Part shown: positions 6,113-7,294 of the stretch, piece after piece
Position numbering within the stretch: position 1 is the first letter of the stretch
Layout of the letters: the number at the start of each line of letters is the position of its first letter
Source: Bacillota bacterium
Lineage (GTDB): Bacteria > Bacillota > Clostridia > Peptostreptococcales > Anaerovoracaceae
Reading direction: 5' to 3'
Assembly (NCBI GenBank): GCA_016302925.1
Contig: JAEDMR010000099.1
Location: 1 to 7,294 of the forward strand
DNA: 7,294 nt
The notes under the pieces: model-generated
What the model saw: only the letters and a program-made list of their open reading frames with translations
Told to the model about the DNA's origin: nothing
Database searches by the model: none
Made by a program: the position numbers and the translations under genes

Positions 6113-6214
6113 ATGATACAACTGATAAAGAATGTGCATGTATTTCGGCAGGGCATATGGTAGCCCAGTGAAATACTGATTGCAGGGGAACGGTCATTTC
6201 GGGACGTAGAAAAT
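6113..6214 (+). pseudogene. Probable remnant of an amidohydrolase-type gene (N-terminus only)
   Basis: An ATG at 6113, six bases after GGGAGGG, begins MIQLIKNVHVFRQGIW and then meets TAG at 6161. Reading on in the same frame gives PSEILIAGER (codons 18-27). The pair LIKN-V-V near the start and ILIAGE about 20 residues in is the usual beginning of amidohydrolase-superfamily proteins, such as isoaspartyl dipeptidase or dihydroorotase-like enzymes, in which a short beta strand is followed by DILI-x-G-x-I. No metal-binding HxH motif or other enzyme sequence follows, and similarity is lost after about codon 34. The promoter and ribosome binding site still look functional, so this seems a truncated gene with an amber stop. 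A small 16-residue peptide or chance similarity are alternatives. The family assignment is from pattern memory and uncertain. Confidence 0.35.
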
Positions 6215-6267
6215 ATGCACTGCATACAGAGGATCTCACGCTGTCAGAGCTTCCAATCCTTTTTTGC

Positions 6268-6316
6268 AAACAAAAAGGGACGCCAAACGGATCGATCCGA
6301 TTCAATTGGCGTCCCC
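6268..6316 (-). terminator. Intrinsic terminator downstream of the transporter gene
   Basis: On the minus strand GGGACGCCAA (6315-6306) pairs perfectly with TTGGCGTCCC (6286-6277), and TTTTTGTTT (6276-6268) follows. Between the arms lies the perfect 12-base palindrome CGGATCGATCCG (6288-6299), which can form a second inner stem. The T-run is only on the minus-strand side, so it ends transcription coming from the transporter gene about 300 bases upstream. Confidence 0.8.
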
Positions 6317-6610
6317 GAATTATCTGGGTATAGTAAAAATCATGTTATATTAATGGAAAAATTATTATTTCGTTTTTTCTTGCTGAAAGATTTGGTATTT
6401 TTATTCGAATTTACTTATAATTATTTCTTCAAAAAGATATATCCTCGATTTTCTGTGAAATAATTGCCCATTTGAGTGCATACCTAGATTATCTATACAC
6501 GCCAACTCCAGAAAAAAACTTCCATTGGCGTCCATTCTGACTTGCAGAAATCTCTCCAACCCGCCAATCGGATCGTTCGCACTGAGAATGTAAGCTCCTG
6601 TCTCCAGATT
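6317..6610. other. AT-rich gap downstream of the transporter gene
   Basis: No gene is supported. The part from about 6317 to 6480 is far richer in A and T than the genes around it. On the minus strand the transporter frame stays open for 69 codons after its stop (6610-6404), including the protein-like stretch TGAYILSANDPIGGLERF, but there is no start codon with a binding site. A hairpin with arms ACGCCAA (6499-6505) and TTGGCGT (6525-6531), and a further CGCCAATCGGATCG at 6562-6575, resemble the arms of the terminator at 6277-6315. Confidence 0.5.
6499..6531. repeat. Inverted repeat with CGCCAA arms
   Basis: ACGCCAA (6499-6505) and TTGGCGT (6525-6531) form a perfect 7-base-pair stem around 19 bases that include a run of seven A. 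The arms are the same as the core of the terminator arms at 6280-6286 and 6306-6312. No T-tract follows, so this is not a normal terminator. Confidence 0.55.
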
Positions 6611-7294
6611 TTACTTTTCTCCATATCCTTCATCCTCTGCTCCCGCCTTTTCCCGCCGCAGCATCCACAGAAAATACGCGGTGCATAGGATGATCTGCAT
6701 CACGGTGGAGCACGGCGTAGCCAGGCCGATATGAAACAGCGAAACCGGTTGCAGGCGGCTCATGAACCAGGATACCGGGATCCGCACACCGAAAGCACCC
6801 ACAATTCCCTGCACCATGACCAGCGTCGTTTTGCCGCAGCCGTTGAAATAACCGATATAGCAGAAGAGAAATGCCACAATCATGGTATCGATGGCATAGG
6901 CTTTCAGATAGTCCGCCGCAGCCAGCACCACCTGTCGGTCCGCTGTGAAAATAGCCGCCAGCAGATCGCCGCGAAAGAACGTGACAGAAAACATCAGGAT
7001 ACCCACTGCCAGCGATGCTCCCATGCCCCAGGCCATGGCACGGCGAGCCCGTGCCGGCTTACCCGCACCGATGTTCTGCGCCACGAAAGCCGACAGAGCC
7101 TGCGAAAAGGACGATGGCACCAGCATGATGAAGCTGCAGACCTTCTCTGCCACGCCCACACCGGCAGAAGGAATGACGCCCAGACTGTTGACGATGGCTG
7201 CGATGACCAGGAAGGAAATCCCTACCAGCCCCTCCTGCAGTGCCACAGGAAATCCCAGCCTCAGCATGCGTCCTACAGTATTCTTCTCCGGCCG
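6611..7294 (-). CDS. MATE-family efflux transporter (C-terminal half, 5' end outside window)
   Basis: The frame is open to the window edge and gives 227 residues ending at TAA 6611-6613. The true start lies beyond 7294; the ATG at 7267 is internal. The sequence fits the second half-bundle of a MATE (NorM/DinF-like) transporter, which exports cationic drugs or metabolites in exchange for Na+ or H+. It begins in the loop before the seventh membrane helix, then shows GFPVALQEGLVGISFLVIAA, the family-typical VAEKVCSFIMLVPSSFSQALSAFVAQNIGAGK region (split across helices 7-8), and about six hydrophobic segments in all. FVAQNIGAGKPARARRA is the characteristic loop after helix 8, and FNGCGKTTLVM matches the usual FNGxGxT motif. 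The tail RREKAGAEDEGYGEK is charged and cytoplasmic. Substrate cannot be told from sequence. It is unrelated to the purine operon and separated from it by terminators. Confidence 0.92.
   Translation of the reverse strand, partial: RPEKNTVGRMLRLGFPVALQEGLVGISFLVIAAIVNSLGVIPSAGVGVAEKVCSFIMLVPSSFSQALSAFVAQNIGAGKPARARRAMAWGMGASLAVGILMFSVTFFRGDLLAAIFTADRQVVLAAADYLKAYAIDTMIVAFLFCYIGYFNGCGKTTLVMVQGIVGAFGVRIPVSWFMSRLQPVSLFHIGLATPCSTVMQIILCTAYFLWMLRREKAGAEDEGYGEK

Noticed and set aside
6214..6226. Palindrome TATGCA-C-TGCATA
   Set aside because: It is a perfect 6-base dyad, but with no promoter beside it and no second copy it is compatible with chance.
6353..6463. 36-codon hydrophobic plus-strand ORF (MEKLLFRFF...)
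   Set aside because: No ribosome binding site precedes the ATG, and its Phe, Leu and Lys content is what AT-rich DNA gives by chance.
6493..6624. 43-codon minus-strand ORF overlapping the transporter end (MEKSKIWRQ...)
   Set aside because: Only a poorly placed GAGG precedes it, the peptide is unusually Trp-rich, and another frame in the same stretch looks more protein-like. Neither is convincing.

Overview
This window holds most of a de novo purine biosynthesis operon on the minus strand, its complete regulatory leader, a mostly non-coding gap, and the 3' half of an unrelated transporter gene. The content suggests a Gram-positive anaerobe of the Clostridia, perhaps Lachnospiraceae-like. The reasons are consensus promoters and strong AGGAGG-type ribosome binding sites, a PurF of the propeptide and iron-sulphur type, a ZTP riboswitch, and a PurO-type IMP cyclohydrolase next to a stand-alone AICAR formyltransferase instead of a fused PurH. 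The species assignment is inference.

Layout, read along minus-strand transcription from high to low coordinates. At 7294-6611 is the C-terminal half of a MATE-family efflux transporter, cut by the window edge. From 6610 to 5690 there is no intact gene. This gap contains a Rho-independent terminator for the transporter side (about 6268-6316), a cluster of CGCCAA/TTGGCG motifs, a plus-strand promoter with a ribosome binding site and a broken reading frame that resembles an amidohydrolase N-terminus (6054-6214), two related C/T-rich hairpins and a possible second minus-strand terminator. At 5688-5660 is a near-perfect sigma-A promoter. Its transcript begins with a ZTP (pfl-type) riboswitch whose 3' conserved strand is shared with an intrinsic terminator. 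Then come purE, purC, purF, purM, purN, a purO-like gene and the start of the AICAR formyltransferase gene, which runs off the window at position 1.

Together the enzymes cover PRPP to phosphoribosylamine (PurF), formylation of GAR (PurN), AIR synthesis (PurM), carboxylation (PurE), SAICAR formation (PurC), AICAR formylation (the partial gene) and closure to IMP (PurO-like). PurD, PurL, PurB and PurK are not in the window. Genes are packed closely, with gaps of 0 to 39 bases and overlaps at purF/purM and purM/purN, as expected for one transcript. The riboswitch senses ZMP/ZTP, which builds up when 10-formyl-tetrahydrofolate is short. PurN and the AICAR formyltransferase are the two folate-using steps here, so sensor and pathway fit together.

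No wholly new system was found. The points most worth checking are the riboswitch/terminator overlap, the split PurH arrangement, and the decayed, motif-rich gap between the operon and the transporter gene.
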